In this document: positions 16,544 to 25,661 of the stretch, piece by piece
How the letters are laid out: every line of letters begins with the position of its first letter
How positions within the stretch are numbered: position 1 is the stretch's first letter
NCBI GenBank assembly: GCA_963702755.1
Contig: CAVPDZ010000004.1
Span: forward strand, 124,001-188,000
Direction: 5' to 3'
DNA length: 64,000 nucleotides
DNA from: JAJPKK01 sp963702755
GTDB lineage: Bacteria; Pseudomonadota; Alphaproteobacteria; Rhizobiales; Xanthobacteraceae
The notes under the pieces: generated by a model
Told to the model about the DNA's origin: nothing
What the model saw: only the letters and a program-made list of their open reading frames with translations
Database searches by the model: none
Made by a program: the position numbers and the translations under genes

Positions 16544-17979
16544 ATGCCGAAGCCGCTGCGTCTCTTCTGCGGTTCCGTCGCCGCCGTGGTCTGCGCCGCG
16601 ACGCCGGCGCCGGCTCACGCTGCGTCGGCGCTCGAGGGGCTTTCGCTGCGATGGCCGTGGGCCCTGCCGTTCGCGGGCCTGCTGCTGTCGATCGCCGTCT
16701 GTCCGCTGGTGGCGCCGAAATTCTGGCATGCCCACTACGGCAAGGTCGCGTTCTTCTGGAGCGCGCTGACCCTGACGCCGCTCGGGGCGCTTTACGGCAT
16801 TCCGGTCGCGCTCGAGGCACTCAGCCATGCGGTGCTGGGCGAGTACCTGGACTTCATTGTGCTGCTGACCGCGCTCTACGTCGTCGCCGGCGGCATCCTG
16901 GTTGTCGGATCATTGCGCGGGACGCCGCTCGTCAACACCGGGATCCTGGTGTTCGGGACCTTGATCGCGAGCGTGGTCGGCACCACCGGCGCCGCCATGA
17001 TCCTGATCCGGCCGCTGCTGCGGGCGAATTCGGCACGCCTCAAAACGTTCACGTGGTGGTGTTCTTCATCTTCCTGGTCGCGAACATCGGCGGCGCGCTG
17101 TCGCCGCTCGGCGATCCGCCGCTGTTCGTCGGCTTCCTGCACGGCGTCGATTTCTTCTGGACGACCACGCACATCTGGCGCGAGACCGCCATGGTGGCGG
17201 CGATCGTGCTCTTCATCTTCGTCGTCATCGACGTCCATTATTATCGCCAGGACCGCCGCGTGACGGTGGTCGGCGAGGCGCCGCCGCGCCAAGCCCTGCG
17301 AGTCCATGGCCTCGTCAACCTGCCGCTCATTGCGCTTATCATCGCCGCGATCCTGGGCTCAGCGCTATGGAAGCCGGGCATCTCCTTTACCGTCTACGGC
17401 ACCGAGATCGAACTACAGGGCCTGCTGCGCGACGCGGCGCTCGTGGTCATCGCGCTCGCCTCGCTCGCACTCACGCCCGACCAGCATCGCGAGACCAACG
17501 GGTTCACCTGGGAGCCGATCCGCGAAGTCGCGATCCTGTTCGCCGGGATCTTCGTCTGCATCGTTCCGATGCTGGCCATGCTCAAGGCCGGGCACGACGG
17601 TCCGCTCGCCTGGCTGCTCGCGCTCGTCAGCAACGGCGGCGAGCCGCACAACGTGGCGTACTTCTGGCTGACCGGGATTTTGTCAGCGTTCCTCGACAAC
17701 GCGCCGACCTATCTCGTGTTCTTCGAGGTCGCCGGCGGCGACGCGACGAAGCTCATGGGCGAGTACGCGGTGACGCTCGCGGCGATCTCCATGGGCGCCG
17801 TCTACATGGGCGCGCTGACCTATATCGGCAACGCTCCCAACTTCATGATCTTCGCGATCGCCACCGAACGCGGCGTCAAGATGCCGAGCTTCTTCGGCTA
17901 CATGCTGTGGTCATGTACCGTGCTGCTGCCGGTCTTCGCCCTGCTCACGGCGATCTTCATCATGCGGCTGTGGTTTTAG
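16544..17979 (+). CDS. Putative sodium:proton antiporter / citrate-transporter-like membrane protein (one frameshift)
   Basis: The first frame encodes a signal-like helix and several membrane helices, then LRGTPLVNTGILVFGTLIASVVGTTGAAMILIRPLLRANSAR. A one-base loss near 17035 shifts the frame. The next frame continues without a gap as QNVHVVVFFIFLVANIGGALSPLGDPPLFVGFLHGVDFFW to the end. The two GTTGA and GGALSPLGDPP re-entrant motifs are characteristic of the CitMHS_2/NhaD-like ion transporter superfamily. About 11-12 helices in total. Restoring one base gives about 478 codons, normal for the family. Substrate and ion are not known. Confidence 0.75.
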
Positions 17980-18019
17980 GGCAGCAGCGTCGCGCGCGGT
18001 CGCAGCGAACACGTTGCAA

Positions 18020-18697
18020 TCAGGTCGGCGCTTTCGCGGCGCTCGTCGCCTCCTTGGCGATCGCCGCGAGCCCCGCCGCCATTCCTTCGAGATTCTGCGC
18101 CACCGCGGATTCGATGCCGTGACGCTTCGCCAGCCATCTCGGATCGTTGTAGGCGAGCCAGGTCTTGCCCGCTTCGTCCTGCCAGACCAGCATCTTGAGG
18201 GGCAGGTCGATGCCGATCGTCTGTGCCGCCTGCATCAGCGGCGTACCGGCGACCGGATTGCCGAAGATCAAGAGTTCGGTCGGACGCAGCTTCAGCCCGA
18301 CTTTCGCCGCAGCAGCCGCATGGTCGATGCGCGCCAGTATCGTGATGCCGCGTTTGGTGACCGCCGCCGCGACCCGATCCATCGTCTCGTGCGGATCGAA
18401 CGCGCTGCTGGAGGTGATGAGTTCATCGGGGGCCATGGCATGAGCTCCTTGGGTCTGATCAGCAGGAGTGTCGTTCGCCGCCTGTCCGGGCGACACTGTG
18501 AAGATGATCGATGAGGCCAACATGACAACGAGCGCGAACCCGTGCCGGACGCGCCCGGAAAATGGCGAGAAGCCACGGCGCCCAATTTTCGGTGCGGCCA
18601 CGCCACTCACGGCCGCGCGATCCGCGGCATGTTGGCCCGCGATGATGCTGCCGTGCGGAACAATTCCGTTCGAAATCCAACATTTGCAGCTGAACAT
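18020..18697 (-). CDS. DUF302 domain protein with N-terminal membrane anchor
   Basis: From the ATG at 18697, which has GAGG seven bases upstream, the protein is about 225 residues. A hydrophobic segment (FALVVMLASSIIFTVSPGQA, about residues 55-74) is followed by a DUF302 domain of about 125 residues: ITSSSAFDPHETMDRVAAAVTKRGITILARIDHAAAAAKVGLKLRPTELLIFGNPVAGTPLMQAAQTIGIDLPLKMLVWQDEAG in family order. The gene may start further upstream, since the frame stays open to 18862. DUF302 proteins are small and often periplasmic; their function is not established. It converges with the antiporter gene. Confidence 0.7.
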   Translation of the reverse strand: MFSCKCWISNGIVPHGSIIAGQHAADRAAVSGVAAPKIGRRGFSPFSGRVRHGFALVVMLASSIIFTVSPGQAANDTPADQTQGAHAMAPDELITSSSAFDPHETMDRVAAAVTKRGITILARIDHAAAAAKVGLKLRPTELLIFGNPVAGTPLMQAAQTIGIDLPLKMLVWQDEAGKTWLAYNDPRWLAKRHGIESAVAQNLEGMAAGLAAIAKEATSAAKAPT

Positions 18698-19041
18698 GGA
18701 GTTCCTCACAGGGATTCCTGGCCAACAACCGATGCGGCGCCGCACCTCGATACGCGGTCTTTCCAAGGAGCCGCCACGGTTGAAGACCGATGATGCTGAC
18801 GAATTTGATGCCCTTGCGTCAAGCTCATCAGTATTACGCGAGGCAGGCCCTTTTTTTGCCACTCGATCTGCCCCAAGCCGATCACCGGCAATAATCTGAG
18901 CCGTTTAAGGGCGTTTACCTTGTCACAAAAAGTCACCATTACGTCATACCACCGCCCGCGAAGCGACTTTCGGCCTCCGCGATCGACCTAGACCATCCCT
19001 TGGTCGCTGCGTACCCACGCCGCGTCAGGGTGTTGGGGGGA

Positions 19042-19512
19042 ATGATGAATGTTGTAACGCCGGTCGCGGCACTGGTCTCGCGGGCTTGGGCCACCCGTTG
19101 GGCTGCCGAAGAGACGTTCGAACAACCCGCAAGCGAAACAATGCCGGGCACCTCGTCGGCGGATCAGCGGATTCGATTGGCCGAAGACCCGGTCATCGCA
19201 GCGGTCGCGGCGCATCAGGCCGCACTGGCCGCCGTCGACGCCGCGCTCCGGACCGATCACGATGAGCGGGAGGTCGTCGAAGCGATGCGCCGCGCCGACG
19301 CGCTTCTCTGTCGCGTGCTCGCGACTCCGCCGCGGTCCATCCCAGGCCTCAGCGTGCTGCTGTGTCACGTGACGCGGCACGAATGGGACGATCCGGAAGG
19401 ACCGACCATCCTCGCCGGCGCGCAAGAGGCAGGTGACGATTTGTTACGAAAGGCGGCGGAGCAATTTCTCGCCGGCCTTGCGGTTGCCGTCTTGGCGATC
19501 GGCGAGCTTTAA
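19042..19512 (+). CDS. Hypothetical protein
   Basis: About 156 residues from an ATG just after a run of G. The C-terminal two thirds (DPVIAAVAAHQAALAAVDAALRTDHDEREVVEAMRRADALLCRVLATPPRSIPGLSVLLCHV) resembles small alpha-helical proteins common in Bradyrhizobium-type genomes, with the D-P-V/I-x-A-A-x-x-x-H start and a P-x-x-x-x-G-L segment. A hairpin follows the stop. A competing antisense frame (18988-19425) has no recognisable features. The exact start is uncertain. Confidence 0.6.
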   Translation: MMNVVTPVAALVSRAWATRWAAEETFEQPASETMPGTSSADQRIRLAEDPVIAAVAAHQAALAAVDAALRTDHDEREVVEAMRRADALLCRVLATPPRSIPGLSVLLCHVTRHEWDDPEGPTILAGAQEAGDDLLRKAAEQFLAGLAVAVLAIGEL

Positions 19513-19517
19513 AAGCA

Positions 19518-19547
19518 GCCCCGGCCGGATGGCGTTTGGCCGGGGGC
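19518..19547 (+). terminator. GC-rich hairpin after the hypothetical gene
   Basis: gccccggcc pairs with ggccgggggc around an 11-base loop directly after the stop codon. No clear U-tract follows. It may also serve the converging PY-rich gene. Confidence 0.45.
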
Positions 19548-19587
19548 GCAACGCGATGGCTTCCCGGTCAAATCGAACGCATTCACA

Positions 19588-20043
19588 TCAATAGGGTGCG
19601 TAGTAGTCGGCCGGCGCGCCGTAGCCGCCGTATGGCGCCGCGGCCGATGCGCCGTAGCGCACGCCATAGCCGCCGTATGGCGCCGCGACCGGCGGGCCGT
19701 AGCCGCGGTACGGCACCGCGACCGGACCCGGTGCGCAGATCGCGCGCCAGCCGCAGCCGCCCCATGGGCCACATCGCCATTGGCGGGCGCACCCGACGCG
19801 CGCGGGCAGCGGAACCGGAGCCACGTAGGGCGGCGGCACAAACACACGAACCGGCGGTGCGAAGACCGGTGGCGCCACGTATACGACCGGCGGCCCATAG
19901 GCCGGCGGCGGCCCGTAATCGGCGGGCGGCGGTGCGTAGGCGGGCGGCGGAGCAACGTCCGCGGCGATCGCAACGTCAGCAAACACCGACGCGGCGGCAA
20001 CCAGCGCTGCCGGCGCGCACATCGCAATAAACAGGGGGCGCAT
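19588..20043 (-). CDS. Secreted Pro/Tyr-rich protein
   Basis: A 151-residue protein. The ATG at 20043 has GAGG eight bases upstream and opens with a signal peptide (MRPLFIAMCAPAALVAAASVFADVAIAA). The mature protein is low-complexity: repeated PPPAYAPPPADYGPPPAYGPP and VFAPPVRVFVPPPY blocks, a cysteine-containing middle (GCARQWRCGPWGGCGW), and a C-terminal half with PYGGYG repeats ending in YYAPY. Proteins of this type are common in Bradyrhizobium and may be surface or outer-membrane associated, but no function is assigned. Confidence 0.7.
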   Translation of the reverse strand: MRPLFIAMCAPAALVAAASVFADVAIAADVAPPPAYAPPPADYGPPPAYGPPVVYVAPPVFAPPVRVFVPPPYVAPVPLPARVGCARQWRCGPWGGCGWRAICAPGPVAVPYRGYGPPVAAPYGGYGVRYGASAAAPYGGYGAPADYYAPY

Positions 20044-20257
20044 GAGATCCTCAGGGTTCGATCGCGCGCCGATCACCCTCACTGCAAGGGTTATCCGGCG
20101 CGAAGCTTGATCTTTCGCGCGCATTGCGGGGCCACTTCGGCGGCTCCGCGGCTTTTTGTGGGCTCGGCCGGGCGCCGTCGGCTTCGTCGCGGCCGCGCTC
20201 AGACCGACTGAGCGCGAAGATCTCGCCCGCAGGCTTTGTCATCGTTCGACAAAACGA

Positions 20258-20285
20258 CACCGCGGGGACCGTGATCCCCGCGGTG
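20258..20285 (-). terminator. Rho-independent terminator of the DUF1236 gene
   Basis: caccgcgggga and tccccgcggtg form an 11-bp perfect stem with a short loop. On the minus strand it is followed by gtcgttttg, a short T-run. It lies 45 bases after the stop of the DUF1236 gene. Confidence 0.6.
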
Positions 20286-20330
20286 CGACGCAACACTCAC
20301 GCAACCCGTACCTTGATGGTCAGTCGCCGA

Positions 20331-21668
20331 TTATCGCTGGTTCTCCTTCGATCGACCGTTCATCCCCGCAGGCGATGAGCCGTTGAGAGTCCGGTTTGGC
20401 TGTGCGCTGCCTTGACCGGTGGTCGACGGCGATGCGTTGCCGGAGTTGTGCTGCGGTGTCGCCATCGGGCGGTTGCCGGACGGTTGATTTCCCGACGGTT
20501 CGCGTCCTGACGGCTGCTGGCCAGGCGCGCCCTGGCCCGTCGTCGTCGCCGGCTGATTGCCGCCCAGGGCGTGACCTTGCGAACCAGCGCCCCTGCCGCC
20601 CAGAGCGCTCAGGGTCTCGCTGTCGACCTCGCCGGTCGCCCGGAAGCCCTTTTGCCGCTGGAACGTCATCAACGCGTCCCGCGTGCGCGGCCCCATGACG
20701 CCGTCGACTTCAACCGAGAAGCCGGCGCGCGTGAGCTCGGTCTGAACTTCGCGAATTTCGGTGGAGCTCAAATTCATGGCGGATGCGTTGCCATTTCCGA
20801 ACTGCGCACTCGTCGTGCCCATGGGTACCGTGGCGACGATCCGGTGACCGCTGTCGAGGATCACGATGTCGTTCTCGGCAACGAAGTAGTAGTCACCGCG
20901 CCATTGCGGATAGATCGCAAAGAGCGGCTCCGGGACTTCGACAAATCGCACAGTCTCAGGGACAACGGTTCCAACCTCGAGCGCGAAGTTGACGTTGTTG
21001 ACTCGCGGCACGTTGCGTTCCGAAATCACCGTCCGATCAATCCGCTCACGCTGCTCGTTGCTCAGCGTTGCGCCACGAACGGTGCCGGCCGCTGCCTGGC
21101 CTTGGCCACGCTCGCCCGCTGTGGGATTGCGCTCGCCCTGCTGCTGATGGCTTTCGCCAGCGGCGCTCGGATTTGCGCCTGCGCTTGGATTTCCGCCGGG
21201 GTTCGGATTCTGACTGGCGCGGCCGGGCGCATTCGGCTGGCTCGGAGCCTGCCCAGTGGTCCTGTCCTTCCCGGTGTCCTCGCCGCTGCGCTGACTGGAG
21301 CGTGTGGAACTGCCGGGCTGGTTCCGCTCAGTGTGCTGAGGCTGGTTGTGCTCCTCGTGCTGTCCTTGGCGCTGTCCTTGTTCCCGCTGCGGCGCCTGAC
21401 CGGTGGTCTGCGGGCCATGCTCGCTTTGCGCGCGGCTGGCAGGCAGGCCATGATTTCAGGCCATGATTTTCCTGGGCGCCTTGCTGCCCCTTCATTTCAC
21501 CACCGCGTTGCTCACTCCTCATGGGAGTGCTTTGAGCACCCTGGTTTGTGCACCGTGGCTTTCGACGCCACGACCGTGTTCCGCGCCACCGCCGGGCGCG
21601 TTCTGTGCGGATGAAATGCCGACACTCGCCAGCAGAACCGCTGTGCTCAGCAATAACTTGCTCTTCAT
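20331..21668 (-). CDS. DUF1236 / peptidoglycan-binding protein, two compensating frameshifts
   Basis: The ATG at 21668 opens a signal peptide (MKSKLLLSTAVLLASVGISSAQ). A Gln/Gly/Pro/Ser-rich region follows, then the DUF1236 core (NEQRERIDRTVISERN, VPETVRFVEVPEPLFAIYPQWRGDYYFVAENDIVILD), a PG_binding_1 domain (STEIREVQTELTRAGFSVEVDGVMGPRTRDALMTFQRQKGF) and another low-complexity tail. The frame is broken twice: a one-base loss near 21551 and a 13-base tandem duplication (aatcatggcctga) near 21450-21475. Together they are net in frame, and the full 446-codon length is kept. The product is probably periplasmic and cell-wall associated. Confidence 0.7.
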
Positions 21669-21944
21669 TTCAAGCTCCTTGGCTTTTTTCTGGGTGCCGA
21701 ATGCTCCGTGTTCCACGAAGGAGGTTCCAAGAAGGCTTCGGCTGCGGAGAAGAACAACCGCATGCGGAAATCAGTTCCGAGGAACTTGAGTTGTGCGGAT
21801 GCATCGCGGAGAATTGGGTTCCCCCGAGTTGCTCTCGTGAGTTGCTCTGGTTTCACGGGATGATCGAAGTTTCAAAATTGACCGGACATGCCGTGCGCAC
21901 TTAGGCTGCTGGCAACGCAGCATAGCGCGCGTGGGAGGAACAGC

Positions 21945-22430
21945 ATGTCTGTCGCAGCTTTGCGGATCGGATCCGCGGCCTTGGCGTATTTTGCGCTCTT
22001 CGCGGGTGGACCGCTGCTTGCCGCCGAATCGACGACGCGGATGCAGGTCTCTCCCGAAGGCGGCGGCCATTGCATCGAGGTTGCCGACCGACGCATCGCG
22101 CCCGGTCAGCGCATGCAGATGGAGGACTGCAGCAACGCACCCGCCCAAATGTTCACCTACGATTCGAAGAACATGCGCCTGACGATCGGCGGCTTGTGCG
22201 TCGACGCGTTCCCCGGGCAACCGGGCGATATCCTCCAGCTGGCAACCTGCCATGCCGGCCCAAGCCAAATCTGGAAGCTCGAGCCGAAGGGCAGCTTCGA
22301 CAAGCTCGTGGGCCTCAACGGTCTGTGCCTCGATGTGCGCTTCGGATCGACGGAGCGGGGCGCTTTCGTGCAAGTCTGGACCTGCGCCGATGATGCCCCG
22401 AACCAGCGGTGGAGCTTCCAGCACCAGTAG
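21945..22430 (+). CDS. Secreted ricin-type beta-trefoil lectin domain protein
   Basis: A 161-residue protein. The ATG at 21945 follows GGGAGGAA. The signal peptide (about 1-27) ends in LLAAES. The rest is a beta-trefoil with repeated cysteine pairs and the Q-x-W motif: GGHCIEVADRRIAPGQRMQMEDCSNAPAQMFTY, LCVDAFPGQPGDILQLATCHAGPSQIWKL, LCLDVRFGSTERGAFVQVWTCADDAPNQRWSF. Such domains bind carbohydrates. As a stand-alone secreted domain it could bind cell-surface or host polysaccharide. No glycosidase is linked. Confidence 0.85.
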   Translation: MSVAALRIGSAALAYFALFAGGPLLAAESTTRMQVSPEGGGHCIEVADRRIAPGQRMQMEDCSNAPAQMFTYDSKNMRLTIGGLCVDAFPGQPGDILQLATCHAGPSQIWKLEPKGSFDKLVGLNGLCLDVRFGSTERGAFVQVWTCADDAPNQRWSFQHQ

Positions 22431-22497
22431 ATCGGGGCGCTGGCACGCGGCCGCGCTATCGAGGCGCGGCCAATACCAAGCGGCAAAATCATTGACT

Positions 22498-22604
22498 CGT
22501 CATGCCCGCGCTCGTCGCGGGCATCGACGTCTTCCCTTTGGTCTTTCTGCAAGCAAGGCGTGGATGGCCGGTCAGCCGGGACGAGCCCGGCCATGACGAA
22601 GCGA
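22498..22604. repeat. Mosaic REP-like element
   Basis: It contains cgtcatgcccgcg...cgcgggcat and ggccgg...ccggccatgacg palindromes joined by a spacer with cgacgtctt. These are the modules of the element at 16134-16230 in opposite order, placed between two convergent genes. Confidence 0.7.
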
Positions 22605-22631
22605 AGCGGTCACGAGTTCTGCAGTTTGGTA

Positions 22632-23057
22632 TTATTTTGAGCGGCTCTGGCAGAACTCCTGGATTCCCGCCGGAACGATCGAGGTCTGAAGCGGTCCCTT
22701 CAGCCCCAGTTTCTCGTTCATGGCCCGTTGCCAGGGCACCGATCTGAGCACGTTGATTGCCGACGGCACGTCGTCGCAGAAGCCGTCGGCATATTTTGCC
22801 CGACGAAGGCAATCAGCCAGAAAGATGCGAACCGGCAGCCCGAACGAGAAATACCCCGCCGCCTTTGCGCGTGAGGCGGCCTCGTCGACACAGGCCGACG
22901 AGTCCTTGCCCGCCGCAAATCTCGCCGCATCCGTCCCGGCGGCCTTGACGTCGGCCATCATTGTCGGCCCTTGCGTCTGCCACCACCAATATGCGCCGCC
23001 CATCATCGCAGCAAGAACGAGCACCGTTATCCCAATGACGATCAGGGCGACCTTCAT
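22632..23057 (-). CDS. Small membrane-anchored hypothetical protein
   Basis: A 141-residue protein with an N-terminal membrane helix (ALIVIGITVLVLAAMMGGAYWWW) and a soluble domain of about 110 residues with four cysteines (SSACVDEAA, DCLRRAK, GFCDDVPSA, EFCQSRSK), probably two disulfides on the periplasmic side. I do not recognise the family. The ATG at 23057 has an AGGAG-like sequence upstream. It is convergent with the lectin gene. Confidence 0.7.
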   Translation of the reverse strand: MKVALIVIGITVLVLAAMMGGAYWWWQTQGPTMMADVKAAGTDAARFAAGKDSSACVDEAASRAKAAGYFSFGLPVRIFLADCLRRAKYADGFCDDVPSAINVLRSVPWQRAMNEKLGLKGPLQTSIVPAGIQEFCQSRSK

Positions 23058-23317
23058 CTGCGGCTCCTCTCACCTGCCGTTGGCGCGAGAGGATAGCCGG
23101 CAGGCGGCTCGCATTCCATAGATGATGGTTCGGAACGCGCACGGCTGGCATGCGCGGATTCCGGTTGCGGCGATCGCGAGACAGGATTTTTCCTGCCGCA
23201 AGCACGAACGAGGTCGCTCATCCGAGGCGACCGGTCCGGATGTCGCTGCGTGATCGTGACGCGCGACGTTGCGAGAGGCTTCGGTCCGGCGGCCGAGCCG
23301 CGCCGATCGCCCCGACC

Positions 23318-24226
23318 TTACTTCGCCTCTTGCTTGAAATACCGCAAATCCGGCGGCGGCTGATCTTTCCGGAGCGGCATCAAGAAACCGTCCCCGCTCA
23401 ACCAATAGCTATCTTCGCCGATGGCAACCATCGACGGATTTTCCGTGCAGTAAGATTCGGTCCATCGGGGATGAGGATTGGGATCGCGCACGTATTTCTT
23501 GTCGACGGTCCATGGTCGCGTCAAAGCATGGTCGAACACCGTGATTTCGTCGTGCAGAATCCTCTGGTCGACCTTGTCGCGATAAATCCTTTCCTTGAAC
23601 ATGGACTGGTTATCGAAAGCGAGCGGCAACCCGGTCGCGTCATAAACACGGCGACCTTTGAACGGGCCGCGCGTTTCAACTTCGAGAACGTCGTAGACGC
23701 CGTCCCCGTCCTCGTCGATCCATCTGCCGATCGAGTATCCGGCAAAGGTCGCGTCAATTTCGGTGGGCCAATCACGTCCATCGGTAAAAATGCGACGGTA
23801 GTGCTCCGCGCCGCCGATCAAAACGTAGGTCGTGTCCGGCGTGACAGCGAATTCTATCGGGAAAAACGCAATCATATTGAGCGGCATGCCTCCCGGCATA
23901 CAGCGGACGGCGTGTTCAAAAAAATTTCCCTGGCCGCCCTTGGCCTGATCCGCAAGGCTGTCCTCCAGCACCTTCCGGTATTCCGCCGTCAACGGCGCCT
24001 GCTGTCCGAGCCCCCAGGGCTTGCTCTGATCGAATGAAGGCTGACCGCCGGCCGTGACGCCGGCGCCGCCGTTGCCGGCCTCGCGCGCGGCATGCGGCGG
24101 AGACCACCGCGCCCATGCGCCCCTCCAGTCGGGATATTTTGCTTCTCCAGCAGCGGCGACGCCGCTGATGGCCAGGACAAAACTACCTGCCATCGCGATA
24201 TCGCGAATCGCATCTCGGTAAACCAT
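23318..24226 (-). CDS. Conserved secreted protein of unknown function
   Basis: A 302-residue protein with an N-terminal signal (DIAMAGSFVLAISGVAAAGEA). The mature part has WRGAWARW, a RCMPGGMPLNMIAFFPIEFAVTPDTTYVLIG segment, then RRIFTDGRDWPTEIDATFAGYSIGRWIDEDGDGVYDVLEVETRGPFKGRR and TEKYVRDPNPHPRWTESYCTENPSMVAIGEDSYWLSGDGFLMPLRKDQPPPD. The gene at 55429-56342 encodes a shorter relative of the same layout (C-x-PGG-x-P, IYMTDHHSEAVNPSWYGESIGHYENGELVIDT). The family is frequent in Bradyrhizobium-like soil bacteria, and its role is not known to me. Confidence 0.7.
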   Translation of the reverse strand: MVYRDAIRDIAMAGSFVLAISGVAAAGEAKYPDWRGAWARWSPPHAAREAGNGGAGVTAGGQPSFDQSKPWGLGQQAPLTAEYRKVLEDSLADQAKGGQGNFFEHAVRCMPGGMPLNMIAFFPIEFAVTPDTTYVLIGGAEHYRRIFTDGRDWPTEIDATFAGYSIGRWIDEDGDGVYDVLEVETRGPFKGRRVYDATGLPLAFDNQSMFKERIYRDKVDQRILHDEITVFDHALTRPWTVDKKYVRDPNPHPRWTESYCTENPSMVAIGEDSYWLSGDGFLMPLRKDQPPPDLRYFKQEAK

Positions 24227-24527
24227 GGCGCGTCTCTCCCCACAAAAATCATTTTGGCGGGGTCGTTTGCCGAGCGGCAGCGCCGATGAAAGCCGAATGC
24301 GCGGCCGATCTAAAACGACTTACCGCAAGTTTGCCGGCTGCTTTATTCGTCCGGTTGAGCGCTGACATTTGCGTCGCACTTTGCCGGAAGCCGCCGACTT
24401 ATAAATGCTACACTGAGAACTCTGCCTTTAAAAGGCGTATCGACGATGGGCTGAAGTCAAATTCGCTAAAGTCGATTTGGCCGGACTGTCGCCCTGCAGT
24501 ATACGCCGGCGCAAATACCGCCAGCGG

Positions 24528-24890
24528 CTACTCTCGATTGGCCGCATACTCCTGCAGGTCGCGACTGAGGAAGTAGTTGAGCGCCGTGCGGATGATGGCG
24601 ATCGCGGCGAGCCTGCCGATGGCGTCCCATGTTGGCGAAATTGCTGTGGAGAGGATGTCTGCGCCAAGCTGAAACTCGAGCGCAATCGCCAGAAACCGCG
24701 CGAGCGTCAAGCGTACGTCCGCGAAGCTTGTCATCCCTAACGGAAAGCCGCGAGCGAAACGCCATCCGGCGAGAAGCATGCCAACGCCGATGACGGCGGC
24801 GCCAATCGCCTCGACGCCGAGCTTGAGCCACAGCACGAGATTGACAATGATCTCCTCCACGCCGACGTCGGAGGGCGGGGGAATCATCAT
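24528..24890 (-). CDS. DUF1622 family membrane protein
   Basis: A 120-residue protein. It has the DUF1622 layout: VEEIIVNLVLWLKLGVEAIGAAVIGVGMLLAG helix, RLTLARFLAIALEFQLGADILSTAISPTWDAIGRLAAIAIIRTALNYFLSRDL. Three transmembrane helices are predicted, and the E-F-Q-L-G-A-D-I motif and final R-T-A-L-N-Y-F are typical. The start overlaps the stop of the next gene as ATGA, so the two are translationally coupled. Function unknown. Confidence 0.8.
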   Translation of the reverse strand: MMIPPPSDVGVEEIIVNLVLWLKLGVEAIGAAVIGVGMLLAGWRFARGFPLGMTSFADVRLTLARFLAIALEFQLGADILSTAISPTWDAIGRLAAIAIIRTALNYFLSRDLQEYAANRE

Positions 24891-25483
24891 TTGGCCGCTC
24901 CGCCGTTCGAGGGCTGCCTATCCCCTTCGCCGGCGTTCCAGCGCGCGACCACCTCTTTGGCTTCGTCCAACGTCGCGAGGCGCCACCGCAACTGCACGAC
25001 GTCTTGCCCCATCGCGTTTTCGATGATCTTGCGTTCCTCAACGCGCAAAATCAGTTGCTGGGGCGAGGCACTATCGAGCGAGCGTGCATAGAAATCGATA
25101 TGGCCCGTCCGCCTCCAATCGTCCTTCAGGACTCCGTCGATGTCTTCGAACGAGACGATGGTCGGATCTTTTTTGCGAAATCCAAACGCCATTATCAGGA
25201 CTCCAATAACAACCCCCGCGATGGGTGCAACGATGCTCCAGGACATCAGTTTGGACGAGGAAGCCGGCTGATGCGCGAACCTATCGCCGCCGAGAAACGG
25301 ATTACGTGTATCGTCATCAATGAGGTCATCGATCGGTTCGCAACCTCCATCAGCCAACGTTTGGGCCGCGGCACCAAACGTCACGTCGGCCTGATATTGC
25401 GGCGCGTGGCGGTTGGTGTGAAAGGCCGATGGTGTTGGGAGCTCATCGGGCGGCTCTCGTGTCGTCGCAGAATCAGTTCGCAT
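24887..25483 (-). CDS. Hypothetical single-pass membrane protein coupled to DUF1622
   Basis: The C-terminal part is a membrane helix (MSWSIVAPIAGVVIGVLIMAFGF) followed by a 95-residue cytoplasmic domain (DPTIVSFEDIDGVLKDDWRRTGHIDFYARSLDSASPQQLILRVEERKIIENAMGQDVVQLRWRLATLDEAKEVVARW). The region before the helix is polar and may not be translated: the ATG at 25246 (MSWSIV) is an equally good start. The gene overlaps the DUF1622 gene by four bases, and the two probably form a small membrane complex. I do not recognise the soluble domain. Confidence 0.55.
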   Translation of the reverse strand: MRTDSATTREPPDELPTPSAFHTNRHAPQYQADVTFGAAAQTLADGGCEPIDDLIDDDTRNPFLGGDRFAHQPASSSKLMSWSIVAPIAGVVIGVLIMAFGFRKKDPTIVSFEDIDGVLKDDWRRTGHIDFYARSLDSASPQQLILRVEERKIIENAMGQDVVQLRWRLATLDEAKEVVARWNAGEGDRQPSNGGAAK

Positions 25484-25661
25484 TTTGGAAGCGCAAAGCG
25501 GAAAATGAAAGAACCTGATGACAAGGTGTGGATGACGCAAGGCAGCAGCCCGAGGCGACCGCCATGTCGGGCGCCAAGTCTGCTGGTACGATAGCCGACT
25601 TTGGCGATGCGCGGGCAGCGATCAACGGCCGCACGGGAACATTGGCTCACTTCGGCGCAAC

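Noticed and set aside
18988..19425. Minus-strand frame opposite the hypothetical gene at 19042
   Set aside because: No family features; the plus strand has better composition, a start context and a following hairpin.
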